Shown here: piece by piece, positions 46,046 through 57,904 of the stretch
How the letters are laid out: the number at the start of each line of letters is the position of its first letter
How positions within the stretch are numbered: the first letter of the stretch is position 1
NCBI GenBank assembly: GCA_022496805.1
Contig: CM040097.1
Location: 20,946,072-21,010,071, forward strand
From: Pohlia nutans
Lineage: Eukaryota > Streptophyta > Bryopsida > Bryales > Mniaceae
Reading direction: 5' to 3'
Length of the DNA: 64,000 bases
Translations under genes and position numbers: made by a program
Notes under the pieces: model-generated
Database searches by the model: none
What the model was told of the DNA's origin: nothing
The model's input: the letters and a program-made list of their open reading frames with translations, nothing else

Positions 46046-47459
46046 AAGGGCTAAACATCCTTGTGTAGATTTATTTAAATTTATTTTCACTAGCAAATAG
46101 GTTAGGAAGCATGTAAAGATTACCTTTCCAAAATTGAGGAAATAATTTACATGATATATTATTACAATGGTAAAGCTCTCTAGCCTGGCTAGGGTTTAGC
46201 CGGCAATGTTACATCTGTCCTATATACGTGGACCCTGATTCAAGAATAACTGGATTGAAGTTTAAAGTCAACATGGAGCCACCGACCATCAAATTAAGTA
46301 AGCATAATTCAAAGCTATAAGTTATAACTATGTATGTACTTCTGTAAGCACCACATTTTTAATACTTTTTACTATATGATATGTCATATTCATATAGAAT
46401 ACTTGAAGTAGTTGTTGCTGTTGTTGACTCATGCAACAATCAGTGTTTTTCCTGTGTGTTTCTTTCTTGAAGCCTAATTGGCGACGTAAAAACTTTAAAA
46501 TCGGGAAAGAATAGAGTTTTCCGCAAACTTGATGCCACTTACAGCCTCAGTTTTATTGAAATTTTGGGAAACGTAAATTGAGTGAGGTTCATTAATTAGC
46601 AAAAAACAGAGCATGCGCCGGATGAGCCGGCCGGATGAGCCGGTGGTGGAGACAGAAGCATTGATTTGGATTTGGCAGAAGCATAAAGCTAATTTGGGGA
46701 CATCATAGGCGGAGTCAAAGCTGAGGGCTTCCTGAATTAACTAAAATTGGTTGGATCAAAAAAACTAAGGGTCTAAAGTTTTTGGGCACCATTGTTGAAG
46801 CCTTGAAACTTCACACCTCCAGATTTTTAAAAGCAATTGACACGTCTACTTTTATTGGGTTCTCAACCATAGTTTTGACAAATTTTGGTCCAGTCACCCC
46901 CTCTTTTACAGACTTTGCGGATAACTCTAATATTTGGCGAAATCTTAAGCTTACAATCGTATTTTGATAGAATTTCTTTATATTTTGGTAGTTTTCTTCA
47001 CAAAATTTGGCTATCTTCACAAAAAAAAATATAGAGAAAATCTGGCGAAGAATTTCAAAATTTTCTCATTTTTCTCCTTAACAAAAAGAGAAATGTCTTA
47101 TTTTGTAGAGAAATCTGGCGAAATATAGCCAGGAAAAAACAAGGCTAGCGACAATGGGCTGCGCAGCATCAACTGTGGTGACACCATAACAGTATAATGG
47201 ATGATGTAAGGCTAGAGACAAGCCACCGACCATAATCTGAAACACGATTGCTATACAATTATACGAGCAACCGCATCTCTACACACAAGTATAATGAGAA
47301 AATGGAACTTTTATGCAGAAATTGTTCATGGAGAACTCAATAGACAGTCTAGTTTGATGTTTATACTTTATTCGATAAAAAAAATGTGCACAAAGCTTTC
47401 TAGGGTGAAGTTCAGGGAGGGAGTAGTTGAGGAGTTGTGAGCTAAAACTCGTGCACGGT
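46046..47459. other. No supported gene
   Basis: Anonymous AT-rich DNA. A small direct repeat of CCGGATGAGCCGG occurs at 46617-46642. 46900-47130 repeats TCTGGCGAA/TTTGGCGAA phrases. Confidence 0.4.
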
Positions 47460-47710
47460 ATACCATAACATTGTTAAGCCCTAGACTTTGTACCCCTACT
47501 AGAGTTGTCAAGATTCTCTTGGATGCTCTCCAATACTCTTGGATGCTCTTTGTTTTCACATCTAAAGTTTGTCTTATTTGCTTGGCTCCTACTAAATTCC
47601 CTCATAGAATGGCAAGTGTCATCTTTCACTCTAGCTCTAAGGAAAGTTATTGTATCAATAAAAATCAAACCAAGCAGTAGGCGGTGTAAAACCCTATTGT
47701 TATAGAATAT
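47460..47710 (+). repeat. Dispersed repeat D2, copy 2
   Basis: It matches 7525-7760 in the same orientation, with one internal duplication of CTCTTGGATGCTCT near 47515-47550. Confidence 0.6.
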
Positions 47711-49998
47711 AGCGCTTTAAAATACATAGCATTTACAACAATTTTTTATTGTAGGTAAGTAGCAAAATATCTTAAATTAGAATCTATTTTTTGGGGAAAT
47801 TAGAACTAATTCTCGTTGACTTTCACATAAATTACTTTTGAAATCTTTGTAGTGTAGAGAATTCACCCATCTTCCTATTTCTAAATTCTTTTTGGGTATT
47901 CAAGTGTGAGTTTTAGGAGGGGAAAGAATTGGACTTGTAATCAGATTCATTTTAAGTCGCTCCCAAATGATATGGGATGCGAAGAATTTGCAAGCCCATG
48001 TGAATTCTCACTACCCACGATTTCGGTGCCCAATTGAGCATAGCAAATGATCTTATTTTGAAAAGTGTTCAATTAAGAAAAGTTAGATCATCGAATCATG
48101 TTCCACCTCCAAAAAGGATTTTGTGATATGAAGGTTCTTTTTGCATGAGATATGGATAAAATTCAATAAGATTGTGACTTGGATTGTGAAGAATGTGCAT
48201 GAACTGAGTGTTAGAAAAATGGTGTTGTGATTAGAATTTTGAAGCTTGATTGTGCATAATAAACTAATTCATTTTGAATAGTGTTCAACTAAGGAAAGTT
48301 GGACAATCAAATAATCTTACACTTCCAAAAATAATTTTGTGATTTGAAGTTGTGATGCTTGAGTTATGAACAATTTTGAAAAATGGAGGTCAACTAGTGA
48401 CAAAGAGTGAGATAACAAGAAGTGAGAGGAGTTGTGTATATCCACCAACATGCGTTGTTGGGGGGGGGGGGGGGGGGGGGGGGGGGGTTTGCTCCAATTG
48501 TTTAGGGTTCAGCAGCCACAACTGAAGAAAAAGTAGAAGGAAAAAAAGACAAGGAAGACAAAAAGGAAGACAAAAGAAAGACAAGAAGAAAGACAAGAGG
48601 GAGACAAGAAAGAAGACAAGAACGAAGATAAAAAAGAAAAGATAAAAGAAAAGGTAAATGAAAAGATAAAGAAAAGATAAAGAAAAAATAATTAAAATAA
48701 TTATTTATTTACATTTTAAGTGATTGTAGAATGACAACATTGATGTTTTTAGAAAACTTTTTAACCAACTTTTTTTAAAGTCAAGTTTGTTTATGAAATG
48801 AGCGCACTTGGCCAAGTGCAAAAATAGCGAATTGCGTGTTTTAGTGCACTAAACTTCGTGTAAAGCACAAGGCTTTACCTCCCACATAACTTGCATTTAT
48901 GAAATGTAATTCACTTCTACACATTCTTACTGACATGCATAGGGGCAATATTGGAACTAGTGGTAGGAATTGTAATTGGGTACATGGACAACAATGGGTC
49001 TCCTACCGTAATAGCATAAATTATTTTTTTGATTCTAGATCAAAGGTGGAAAGACTTGAGATTGATATAGAATTTAAAGATTTTAGAATGTATTGAATTT
49101 TGCATAATCATATGTTCAAATATCAAGCTAGTATCATGGCTAGTGTTATAGAGACAAAGCCTCTCATAGAATAGGATTTTTTTTTTTTCTTTCAGATTTT
49201 GCTACGTCCCAATTGAAGGAATGAATGTGAAGAGGATTTGTACACCAGGATTGTCATATAGGGACGATTTGAACGTATTCTTTAAATGTGGATGGGAAGA
49301 GAAGACTATCTTTTTTCCCTATTGGAATTGGAAAAATTAAAGTTTTGATGAGAATGTTTTGTGAATTTGCTCATATATTCTTTAAAAATGCTTGAATTTT
49401 CTCGAATATTTCATTATAAAGCGTATTAGAAGCTAATTAGATGATCAGGAAACCTGTCGACAATAGTGTGGAGCGGCCCTTAGAGTCGGGGGTGCTTCTT
49501 CATGCAACAAAGACCTAGCATCTATTCAGCGTAGGTATAGGAGCAAATCAGTCCACGCGGAAGCCATTTATAGCAACAGAAAAGATCGCCTCAATCAGTG
49601 GTATCCAATGAGGCGATGGCAATTTATTGTGTGCCATGCAATTTAAAAATCTCCTAACTCAGGCAAGGCAACTGAACTTCAGGCATTGCCGCCAGCCAAT
49701 TTGCCAGGTAGGCAAGAATGCAACTCAAGATACCCACTGACAATGCAAAAATGTCAATGCCAAATGCCTGTATACACTACCGGTACGACTACTGTAATAA
49801 ATTATTGTTCAGAACTTTCTCAGGAAAGGATGACGGAGGATGAGCATCAAGTCAAGTTGTGAACACCTGGTCCGTTGACCCTGCTACTGTACGACTATAT
49901 ATGATCAGTCACTGGGTTTATATATCTATATATATCAGTGAATGTGGGGAATATGTGGCTCATTAGCAAAAAGGCTTGTGGGAATTTTTTTTCAGCAA
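47711..49998. other. Anonymous DNA with poly-G and purine tract
   Basis: 48460-48487 is an uninterrupted run of 28 G. 48525-48690 is an almost pure purine tract on the plus strand (GAAAGACAAGA-type repeats). No gene was seen. The poly-G length should be treated as uncertain. Confidence 0.6.
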
Positions 49999-50000
49999 TA

Positions 50001-50320
50001 GAGTTAACCGAAAAGAAGGCCATGGAACATGCCTTTTCAACCTTCTTTCAAGGGCTCTTTTGAGCTCCCTTGAGCTATGTTTGGGTTGAATAGTGTCGTG
50101 TCATAACTTGTCCCTTTGTGGGCCATGGGCTTGGAGCTTTGGTAGGAGGTGTGGAAGTCATTGCGAGGTGTGGAGAATAATGACAGTGGCCTGTTTTAGA
50201 TTGTCTCCCAACTCACCTTGAACTAGTTTTCGGTTTATTTATATTTCAATATGAGTTCAAGAGGAGTTCAAGAGGAATTTGCTAAAACTTTCCTCTTTGA
50301 GCTGACTTTTCGGTTAACTC
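50001..50320. mobile_element. TA-target MITE, GAGTTAACC family, copy 3
   Basis: The 320-bp element has ends GAGTTAACCGAAAAG and CTTTTCGGTTAACTC reading across and TA on both sides (49999-50000 and 50321-50322). It is the best preserved copy of the family, and MITE R1 copy 4 starts within 3 bp of its right end. Confidence 0.75.
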
Positions 50321-50322
50321 TA

Positions 50323-50899
50323 TTAACCTCTGACTGCCTGAGCGTCCATTTTTTGGACGATGTACAGATTTCATCCAGAATTTCTCATCCGTCATGCACT
50401 TTTTGCATTGTGGAATTTTTACTGTAGATTCTATGGGAAGTTAGCTTCATGCACATGTGATCCGATTAGAAAGGGGATGATTTGTGAAATTTTTATGCCT
50501 CATTTCATGTTGTAGAGATTCACCCAAAATTTTGAAGATTTCAGTGTTAAAATGCTCTAAAAAAAGTCAACTCATAAAATTAAGCAACCAAAAAATCTCC
50601 AATAATCACTACACTTACAGTATTACATTTCAACTAATCACAAAAAATTTCATTGGTAGATTGTCAATATCTTATTCGTGATTGAATTACAAAATAATTT
50701 TGAATTTCACGTTTCAAATTTTAGACAAAATTATTGGTAATAGCAATCATAGATCTAACTGTATAGATAGAATCTAAAATTCATAATGTACAACTTTTAT
50801 TCATATATCAAGTTCAAAATATCCCTCTAAGTTGCAATTTATAATGCATCTTTGCAAAACTGCCGAATTTGGAGAGGGCTTTAGGTATTTAGGGTTTAA
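50323..50899 (-). mobile_element. MITE R1 (TTAACCCC family), copy 4
   Basis: An inverted copy of the element at 24371-24990, recognisable from its complement of AACTTAGAGGGATATTTTGA and GATCTATGATTGCTATTACC. Ends are TTAACCTCTGACTGCC at the left and GTATTTAGGGTTTAA at the right. Confidence 0.7.
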
Positions 50900-52862
50900 A
50901 GGCTGATGCTACTTTGTTTTTGTTGAATACCGAAGGCTGCCTACCTTGTGGAAGTATGGCAAATGGGCTATAGTGGTGGATTTTATCAAGAACACAATAA
51001 GCGAAGGTTATACGTTGTATGTTGAATCATACTTTGAATCATACATCATATGACCTAACTGGGTTCAGGAGGAGGCGATTTAGGATTTAGGGGCGGATGT
51101 CATGGTCAACAAAGGTAGTTGGTAGCAGGTCACGATGACGTCACTAGAGCTAGCATAGATCCAACCAACCTGGCAATCAGACCACGCATCATGCGATGGT
51201 GGAAAGCATTACACTACTAGGAGAGCATACGAAATATGACTACGGCCATATGACTAGATATGACTCACCAGTAACTACTTTGGTGACTAGAACATTCCAT
51301 AGTCATCACATGACTATGATTTTAGTCATATTTACACGGAACCTCAATGGGAACGTAGTTGGGAACGTATTCTTCCGTGGGCAGCCATATGACTTTTTGC
51401 ATAGGCAGCGATATGACTAGATTTAGTAGTTATGTGACTATAGTTTTGGGCAGCCATTTGTAAGTGGGTTTTTGAGTGTGGCCTTCATGGTTTTAATTCA
51501 AATTTATATCCTTTGTTTAATGATCTATTTATTATTTCAATTTGACTTTCCTTCCTTCTGATTAGGATTTTCTTTCGAATTTATTTTGTTCCTTCGAGGT
51601 TTTAACATTTTATATATTGTATTTTTTAACTTTTTATTCAAAAACAAGCTGGCATGTTTTGCTTTTGTTTTTTATATTTTTTCATTCCATAATTTTTTTG
51701 GAAGTCATACATTTTTATATCATTTGTGCAATTCATCTGTCATGGATATTTTTTCCAGATACCCTTCTTACTGTCTACAGTCTTTGCAGTTCTCTTTGCA
51801 CCTTGTTTAAATACTTGTCATTTATCGATTTTGCATTGATGTATTGTTTTTCTCATTTTGACTAGGATAGTTATTTTTGACTACAACGCTTCTTCCTCTC
51901 ATGTATTATTTCCACTTTTGTTTACTCTACTTCTCCTTCTTTTTTATCAGCTTTTTCTTTCAATTTGTGCCCGTTTCACGTCCATGCTGACTTTTTTCTC
52001 AATCATTGGTTTAGTGTTGCTTTGGTATTCATCTTGAATTATAATTTGAGGTAGTGCCTTGGAAAGTGCACTCTATATTATGTTTGAGAATCACGTGCGT
52101 TCATGACCCCTTCTAAAAACCCCCTTGTATACGAGAGGTTATATGTCTAAATACCTTTATAGACAGATGTATTTTGTTCTAAATATATGTTTAGTGTAAG
52201 TATACGTGAATATTTTCAGTTCTGAATGTGTTTATTGTATGTATACGTTATACGGCAATGTTCAAATTAATACCCCTTTTGTGCACTCACGTATACTCGT
52301 ACATGTTTAGTACAGTGCACCCCACGAGGGTAGTGCGCATGCATGTTCTAGCGTCAATCAGTGATGTTGAAGATATTTATATGGCAGATCCCTTTGTATA
52401 CCATGGCAATGTAGAATTAGCAATGTGCAATTGGCCATTTGCTGCAGTTCAAAAAATACTCTTACGCACTGTAGACAGTAATGTCGAGCGACTGACTCAT
52501 ATTAGTCGTGCATGTAGAATCACTGACTAAGTGTAGTCATCAAGATTACCGAGACCATAGCTACTGCATATCATGTTTCGTACTTGGTTTGCTAATACAA
52601 TGGGCTATGCCATGCATTTGACCTCATTTCCTACTGTGATGGCACATTGTCCCACCTCTAGATCCTCCTCTGCAGCGACCAAAGCTTGGTTTACATCTTC
52701 TGTGGTTAGTCTCCTACATCTTCTCAAATGAAGAGTGTCCAGTTCCCTTTCCACGGTAGTGTATTCAGGCCGTAGGCCTACATGTTCCTCGTCTCTACCT
52801 AACTGCACACTCTGCAGATCATCTCTTCTGCCATCACTTGACTCGACTCTTGCGCCACGCGG

Positions 52863-53495
52863 CTATCGTCGTAACGTAATCTTCCATCCACTGTTGTCCT
52901 CGTCGTCTACATAAAAAAATTGCTGTACGTGAAGAGGAAATGCAAAGGAGTCCGTTGAATATGGAATCAATCGATCAAATCTGAACAATGTGAATCCATA
53001 TTCGTCACATTTCATTGTAGCGCGAGCTCCCCTCTTGTTTGCTTGGGCCCATGTGCAATACAACACCACCACTTCAAATTTGCCGTAGTCTACGCTGATA
53101 ATTTCGTCCACCCACCCCACATACTCCAGATTTGTTGTCCTCATGTTCCTGTCACTAGAACTAGCGTGACAAGATTGCAGAAACGTAGCCACTACTCCAC
53201 TGTCACATGTCGACATATCTACTTCTGCTCCGCGTACTCGTATAGTCGTATATGATTGCTGTATGCATACATCGCCTTGTATCCCTTCGCTTCTCATCTA
53301 GGAGGCAGTAATACTGCGAGTATATCTCCAGAGACATCATTCCCCATTGCAACGTCTTCAGATGCAGCATTTTTGAACCACGTATTGAAGGATTCCTGTC
53401 ATATATCCATGGGATAATCTGGAAGTTTTCTCCTGCTTCGTTTTCCGAATTCTTTTCTGGCCTCTTCTCGTCGATTCATTTCACTCGCGTACCGC
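52863..53495 (-). pseudogene. CACTA TNP2-type transposase remnant (DUF4216 region)
   Basis: An exon starts at 53495 after an acceptor (TATTGCAG) and reads RKLPDYPMD, FNTWFKNAASEDVAMGND and ILAVLLPP, then changes frame near 53298 and continues as VGWVDEIISVDYGKFEVVVL, CDEYGFTLFRFDRLIPYSTD and HVQQFFYVDDEDNSGWKI to a stop at 52863. This is the order of the C-terminal DUF4216 region of plant TNP2-like CACTA transposases. The catalytic N-terminal part is absent. It is the only transposase trace in the element. Confidence 0.75.
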
Positions 53496-53911
53496 CTGCA
53501 ATATACACATCACCTCCATTCCGTTATTTTTCCTAAATTTTTAGAAGACAACCTCATGTGTATCTCTGTTAGTCAGCTTTTCCAGAATGGTGACTATATT
53601 TAGTCGTTTTATTCACTTTCCTGACTGTTCCATCTGTCTCGTGCTAATAGCTAGTCCTTAAATCTAAAATGATGACCAGACAAAGTGCTTAGTTTATCTT
53701 ATATTACTATGCAAGAATTATATTGCTTGGGTGCATACTCTCTGTAATCTTGAAGGATTTCATGCAATGTTCCTCTCTTGTTTTGGTGATGCCCTCATCT
53801 AAATTAGGTTCTGTACAATTCAATCAGTACAATTGGACATGAACTCTTTGCGAGTTATGGATGGCAAATTCACGAAGAGTGAGAAATACTGCACTCGTTC
53901 TTAATTTGCAG

Positions 53912-54153
53912 GCGAGGGTCTGAGCCAAGAGACCTTACCGCTTTTAGTAAAGATGTCACCGACAGAGGAAGAAGTGTCCAAGTTTCAAGAGTATAAGGGC
54001 GACTCAGTTTTGTTGGGTCCAGCAGATCACATCATTCTAGAAATACTTCAGATTCCTAATGTGTCTGAGCGCCTTGACGCGTTGCTTTATAGGGCATCGT
54101 TTGAGGAAGAGCTAAGTATACTCATTCTAGCACTATTTCAAAATCGTCAATGA
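53912..54153 (+). pseudogene. Captured formin FH2 exon fragment
   Basis: After an acceptor (AATTTGCAG at 53911) the frame reads ETLPLLVKMSPTEEEVSKF, LGPADHIILEIL, LDALLYRASFEEEL, which follows the plant formin FH2 pattern (K-M-x-P-T-x-E-E, L-G-x-A-x, and a Y-R-A-x-F-x-E-E-like end). FH2 domains nucleate actin filaments. Here only about 80 residues of a domain of about 400 are present and the frame stops at 54151, so the piece has no actin function of its own. It is flanked by TGACTA palindromes, consistent with capture by the CACTA element. Confidence 0.65.
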
Positions 54154-54473
54154 CGTGCGTACATCTAGTCATGGATGTAGAACTTCTGACTATGAATAGT
54201 CAGCGAAGCAGACGAGGTGACTAAACCTAGTCATCGATGGATAACGGTGAACTATTAATAGCATTGCAATTACTACAAACACGTGGCGGCAGCGGCGATA
54301 ATTCCGTACCCTAAACGCAGCCGCCACCCATTGATAACGAAACCCTAAGTGGTTTGAATTTCACTTTCACTCCACTTCCCCACTCCCTCAGCCAACCTCT
54401 TCAATCATCATTGCATAGTATTGTTGTACTTAGAAGATAGTATCTCGTCGTCGCACTTGGAAGATCTGTCGCT

Positions 54474-55971
54474 ATGGCAAAATTGAAAAAGCCCACGGTG
54501 CCGGAAAGCGAGCCATCGAAGGAGGAAGAATCGAATGAAGAAGAGTCTCAGGAAGAAGAGTCGAAGGAGGAAGAGTCTGATGAGGAGTATGAAAGCAGCA
54601 GCAGCGAGGAATCCGAAGCGGAGGCAGAGGCGGCGAAGTCCTCACCAAAGTTAGATCTCAATAGCGCGCTGTCGTCTACGGCAGAGGAGCCTGATGCAGA
54701 GAAAGACAGCAAGGAGGAAGCAGTCAGTGACAGCGGAGAAAGCGACGTGGAGGCGGAGGTCGCGGAGAAATCGATAGCTGCGAAGATAGCGGCCCCGTCG
54801 ACAGCAGCTGCGAGGGCGGTTTTAGAGTTTAGGGTTTAGGGTCGAAATGACTAGTGCTAGTCATGCTTATGGAATTTATGACTAAAATTAGTCACGTTCT
54901 TTACATTGTTGACTAGAATTAGTCAGGAAGTCCCCTTTAACTCTACATGTTTTCATGACTGACTGTGGTTGTTTATACTGGGATAAATATGAGTCTGAAG
55001 GAAGAGACGATGTGCAGATGGTAGAAGTAAGCACAGGGAAGGAAGTCGAGGCGGACAGTGCCTTGCCATCACCGCGGAAGCATTGTCCAGCTGTTGAGAA
55101 GAGGAAGAGGGTTATTGAGGTACAGAAGCTCGAAATCAGCGGGAGATCGCAAAAGGTACCCCGGACAAAGAAGGGTACCGGCAGCGTTTACAAGAGGAGA
55201 GAGAAGGGGTCCTCTGATGAGCAGGAGCAGCCAGCGGCAGAGAAGGAGCCTTCCATTCCTCAAAAAAGGAAGGCACGGGGAAAGGGTGGAAAACAGAAGA
55301 ATTCAAGGAATCAGGCTGTCGTGGCAAAAGATAGCAAGGAAGACAAAGTGGGGGCTCATCAGGACAAGAGCTCATCAAAGGTAAAGAAAGCCGAAGCACT
55401 ACCCACTCGGTTCTTTCTTAATGTTCATGCTTAGTTTTCGTGGCAGTCCTCATTCCATTATTTACTAGTGTTTGTGGAATTGAATCAGGCTGTCGTGGCA
55501 ATAGATAGCAAGGAAGACAAAGTGGGGGCTCATCAGGACAAGAGCTCATCAAAGGTAAGGAAAGCCGAAGCACTATCCACTCGGTTCTTCCTTAATGTTC
55601 ATGCTTATAATTCGTGGCAGTCCTCATTCCATTATTTACTAGTGTTTGTGGAATTGCAGATAAGTGGAGAAAAGGAGGAAGCCTCATCGCCTCCGGAATT
55701 CAAGATGTTCGATGTTGTGGAAATCATGAGTGTTGCAGACGGGGAAGAAGAACTGGCGGTTGGTATTGGGAAGGTGATGAACTTGGAAGGGACCAAATTG
55801 CATGGGGAAACAATTCCAGAAGGGTGCGTCTCCGTGGAGGTACAGAAGAGCAACAACGACAAATACCAAATCTATAAGAGCGTAGATTTGGACGACCCTC
55901 CCATCAGTACAATGGGACGTGCAATAAAGAGCTTTATATTGTGGCCCACCCAATTCTTAAAGCATAAATGA
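54474..55971 (+). CDS. Acidic nuclear-type protein with DUF8039-like C-terminus
   Basis: Four exons join in frame: 54474-54818, 55018-55380, 55489-55554 and 55660-55971, all with GT-AG introns at phase 0, giving 361 residues without a stop. The N-terminus is very acidic (runs of EEES), the middle is basic and Lys/Arg-rich, and the C-terminal 100 residues (FDVVEIMSVADGEEELAVGI, GCVSVEVQKSN, MGRAIKSFILWP) resemble the DUF8039 domain seen in proteins linked to plant CACTA elements. Exon 3 (66 bp) is a tandem duplicate of the end of exon 2, so 22 residues are repeated. The first intron contains TGACTA palindromes. It is apparently intact while the transposase is broken. It may be the element's DNA-binding accessory protein (TNPA-like role); that is inference. 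Confidence 0.65.
55315..55659 (+). repeat. Tandem duplication of exon plus intron (174 bp x 2)
   Basis: Units 55315-55488 and 55489-55659 are nearly identical. Each contains a 66-bp exon (GCTGTCGTGGCA...) and the following intron, including the CTAGTGTTTGTGGAATTG end. The exon length is a multiple of three, so the duplication keeps the reading frame. Confidence 0.85.
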
Positions 55972-57896
55972 GCAATTCAGTTGGCTAGAGTAGGGCACAG
56001 TTCAATGCGCTTAGAACAGTATGGATATTAGACATAGACGCAAATTGTAGTCATCCACTGTTAGTCAGCGGACTATATTTAGTTTTAGAGTATTCTAAAT
56101 TTTTCTGGATCTCCTGACTATGATATCTGAACCAAAATGACTATATGTAGTCATTAGCTGCAGTTATGTGTTTGAAAGCAATGACTATGCATAGTCAATT
56201 TTTGTACAATTTTGTGCGAAAATAAAGTTTTTTTCCAGTCATATCCTTGGGCAAAAGTTTGAAAGTATCTAAAGTTCTGACTACAGCTACTCATACGAAG
56301 TAGTAAGGTATCTGGGAACGATAACTACCAGTGATCAGAAACCGTAGTAGAATGTTTTAAGTTGATGACTAGAATTAGTCATTTTTCATAAATGAAAACC
56401 GTGGAGAATTAATTTGAAACTAGTCGTTTGTTTTTACATATGACCAATTTTAGTCATCCGTGACTAGTGGATGTGAATGACTGACGAGCCTTCACGAATA
56501 TCTAAACCGAAATGATGACTAAATCTAGTCATCACTACCATATTTTGCAACTAATGATAGTCATATTATGACGTCATAAAATTATGCCATTTTAGTCATT
56601 AGGTTGACATCTATGACTAAATCTAGTCAGATTGTTCTGACTATTCCTAGTCACATATATGACTAAAAATAGTCACATTTATCGGGCTGCCCATAATCGA
56701 GGTCCCAAAAAAATTTGGGAACGCGCCACAGTGAACGTATGACCGCAGATATGACTAGAGTATTTTTAGTAATTTTCGTTGTCCGCTATGACTGGGTTGC
56801 TGACTGAAATTGGTATTAGTCATATGGTCACTTTATGCCCGTTTTTAGTCATAAAACCCAGTCATATTTCGACTGTTTTCCTAGTAGTGTTAGGCGATTA
56901 TTCAATTAATTTTTTTTTCCTTTGTTGCGATTAGCCACATGAATAAAAATGTAGCCACCTGGCAAAAATTCACTCACTTTAACTTTACTGATATATATAC
57001 ACAAATGATCAATTTACTAAATCATTGCAAAAGAGAAAAATAGCGAGCCACGTAGCTGGCAACAAAAACAACACTTCCAACTAAATTACACTAGTAAGTC
57101 CACATGCGGGCAGGTGTGCACCCATCGAACCCCGTCGAGGTCGTGGGTGCACAAGGCCGGGAACAAAGTCCGGTGCCTATCGAACTTGGCAAGAATATTG
57201 TGACAATCTTTGGGAAATCGCGAACAAGCAGTGGTAGCCTTGTCCCATGCAACGCGCCCAACATCTAGCAAGCTATCCTAGACTAGTTGGTGAAGGCGAT
57301 GTTGAGGCCACTTCTCTTCGGCAAACACTTTGACGTTACATGCGAACCATCCCTGCTAAATAATTGCTCTTCTCAAGATGGCCCAGATGTGAAAAAACAT
57401 CTTATACTTGCGAGGCAATGTCTTATCAAATATGCATTGCTTCCAAGTGAGGTAAACGTGAGATCCGGCTCCTTCTCCCGTGAGTCGATGAAAGACGGAT
57501 TGAGCAAAATCTCATGTACTGCGCATCTTACGGCAAGTTTGGAATCGTCGCAACATGGACAATCTGCATTGCCGTTTTAGAAAAGGCATCGATGCTAGGC
57601 ATTAATTGCGACCGCGTTATAAAAGATTGACTATAGGAAGGCACATTATTTTCGGGGTCGCTTCGTCATCCATGTGTCTTGCCAATCAGGCTTGAAGTTA
57701 ACTAGGAGTAAGCTGGACCGTTTGGTAGGGATGGACTTCTAGAGAGCGCGGCATGGGTTGAGCAGCTTGCGTCTTTGTTTGGCCGTGTATGAGTTGAATT
57801 GGCTTCTTTTGTTCGACTTCCATCGATTAGGATTGAAAGCAAGTTGATCAAGTGCACCTACGAAGAGCATATATTGGATATGGTTGTTCTCCTTGG

Positions 57897-57904
57897 TTAC
57901 GAAT
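57897..57904. repeat. Target-site duplication TTACGAAT (left)
   Basis: TTACGAAT flanks the 583-bp MITE on the left; the identical copy is at 58488-58495. Confidence 0.85.

Larger units (their letters stand above)
51236..56885. repeat. Dispersed TGACTA/TAGTCA palindromes of the CACTA element
   Basis: Typical copies are TGACTAAATCTAGTCA, TGACTAAAATTAGTCA and TGACTATGCATAGTCA. They are densest at 51236-51440 and 56040-56880, and also occur at 52510-52545, 53570-53620, 54165-54225 and 54848-54926, that is between the internal genes and inside an intron. In En/Spm elements subterminal motifs bind the TNPA-type protein; a similar role here is inference. Confidence 0.85.
51212..56889 (+). mobile_element. 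CACTA (En/Spm) element, 5.7 kb, exact ends
   Basis: The ends read CACTACTAGGAGAGCA and, from the right, CACTACTAGGAAAACA, and both continue into GAAATATGACT. The 3-bp flank TTA is duplicated (51209-51211 and 56890-56892). Dozens of TGACTA...TAGTCA palindromes are spread through it. It contains a TNP2-type transposase remnant (minus), a formin exon fragment and a four-exon gene (plus). With the transposase broken it is probably non-autonomous now. Confidence 0.9.

Noticed and set aside
48390..48596. Leu/Phe- and Pro-rich open frame on the minus strand
   Set aside because: It arises from the poly-G run and the purine tract and has no coding character.
52228..52530. 100-codon open frame inside the CACTA element
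   Set aside because: No family match, no splice-supported partner and overlap with TGACTA palindromes at its end; could be a captured scrap but cannot be supported.
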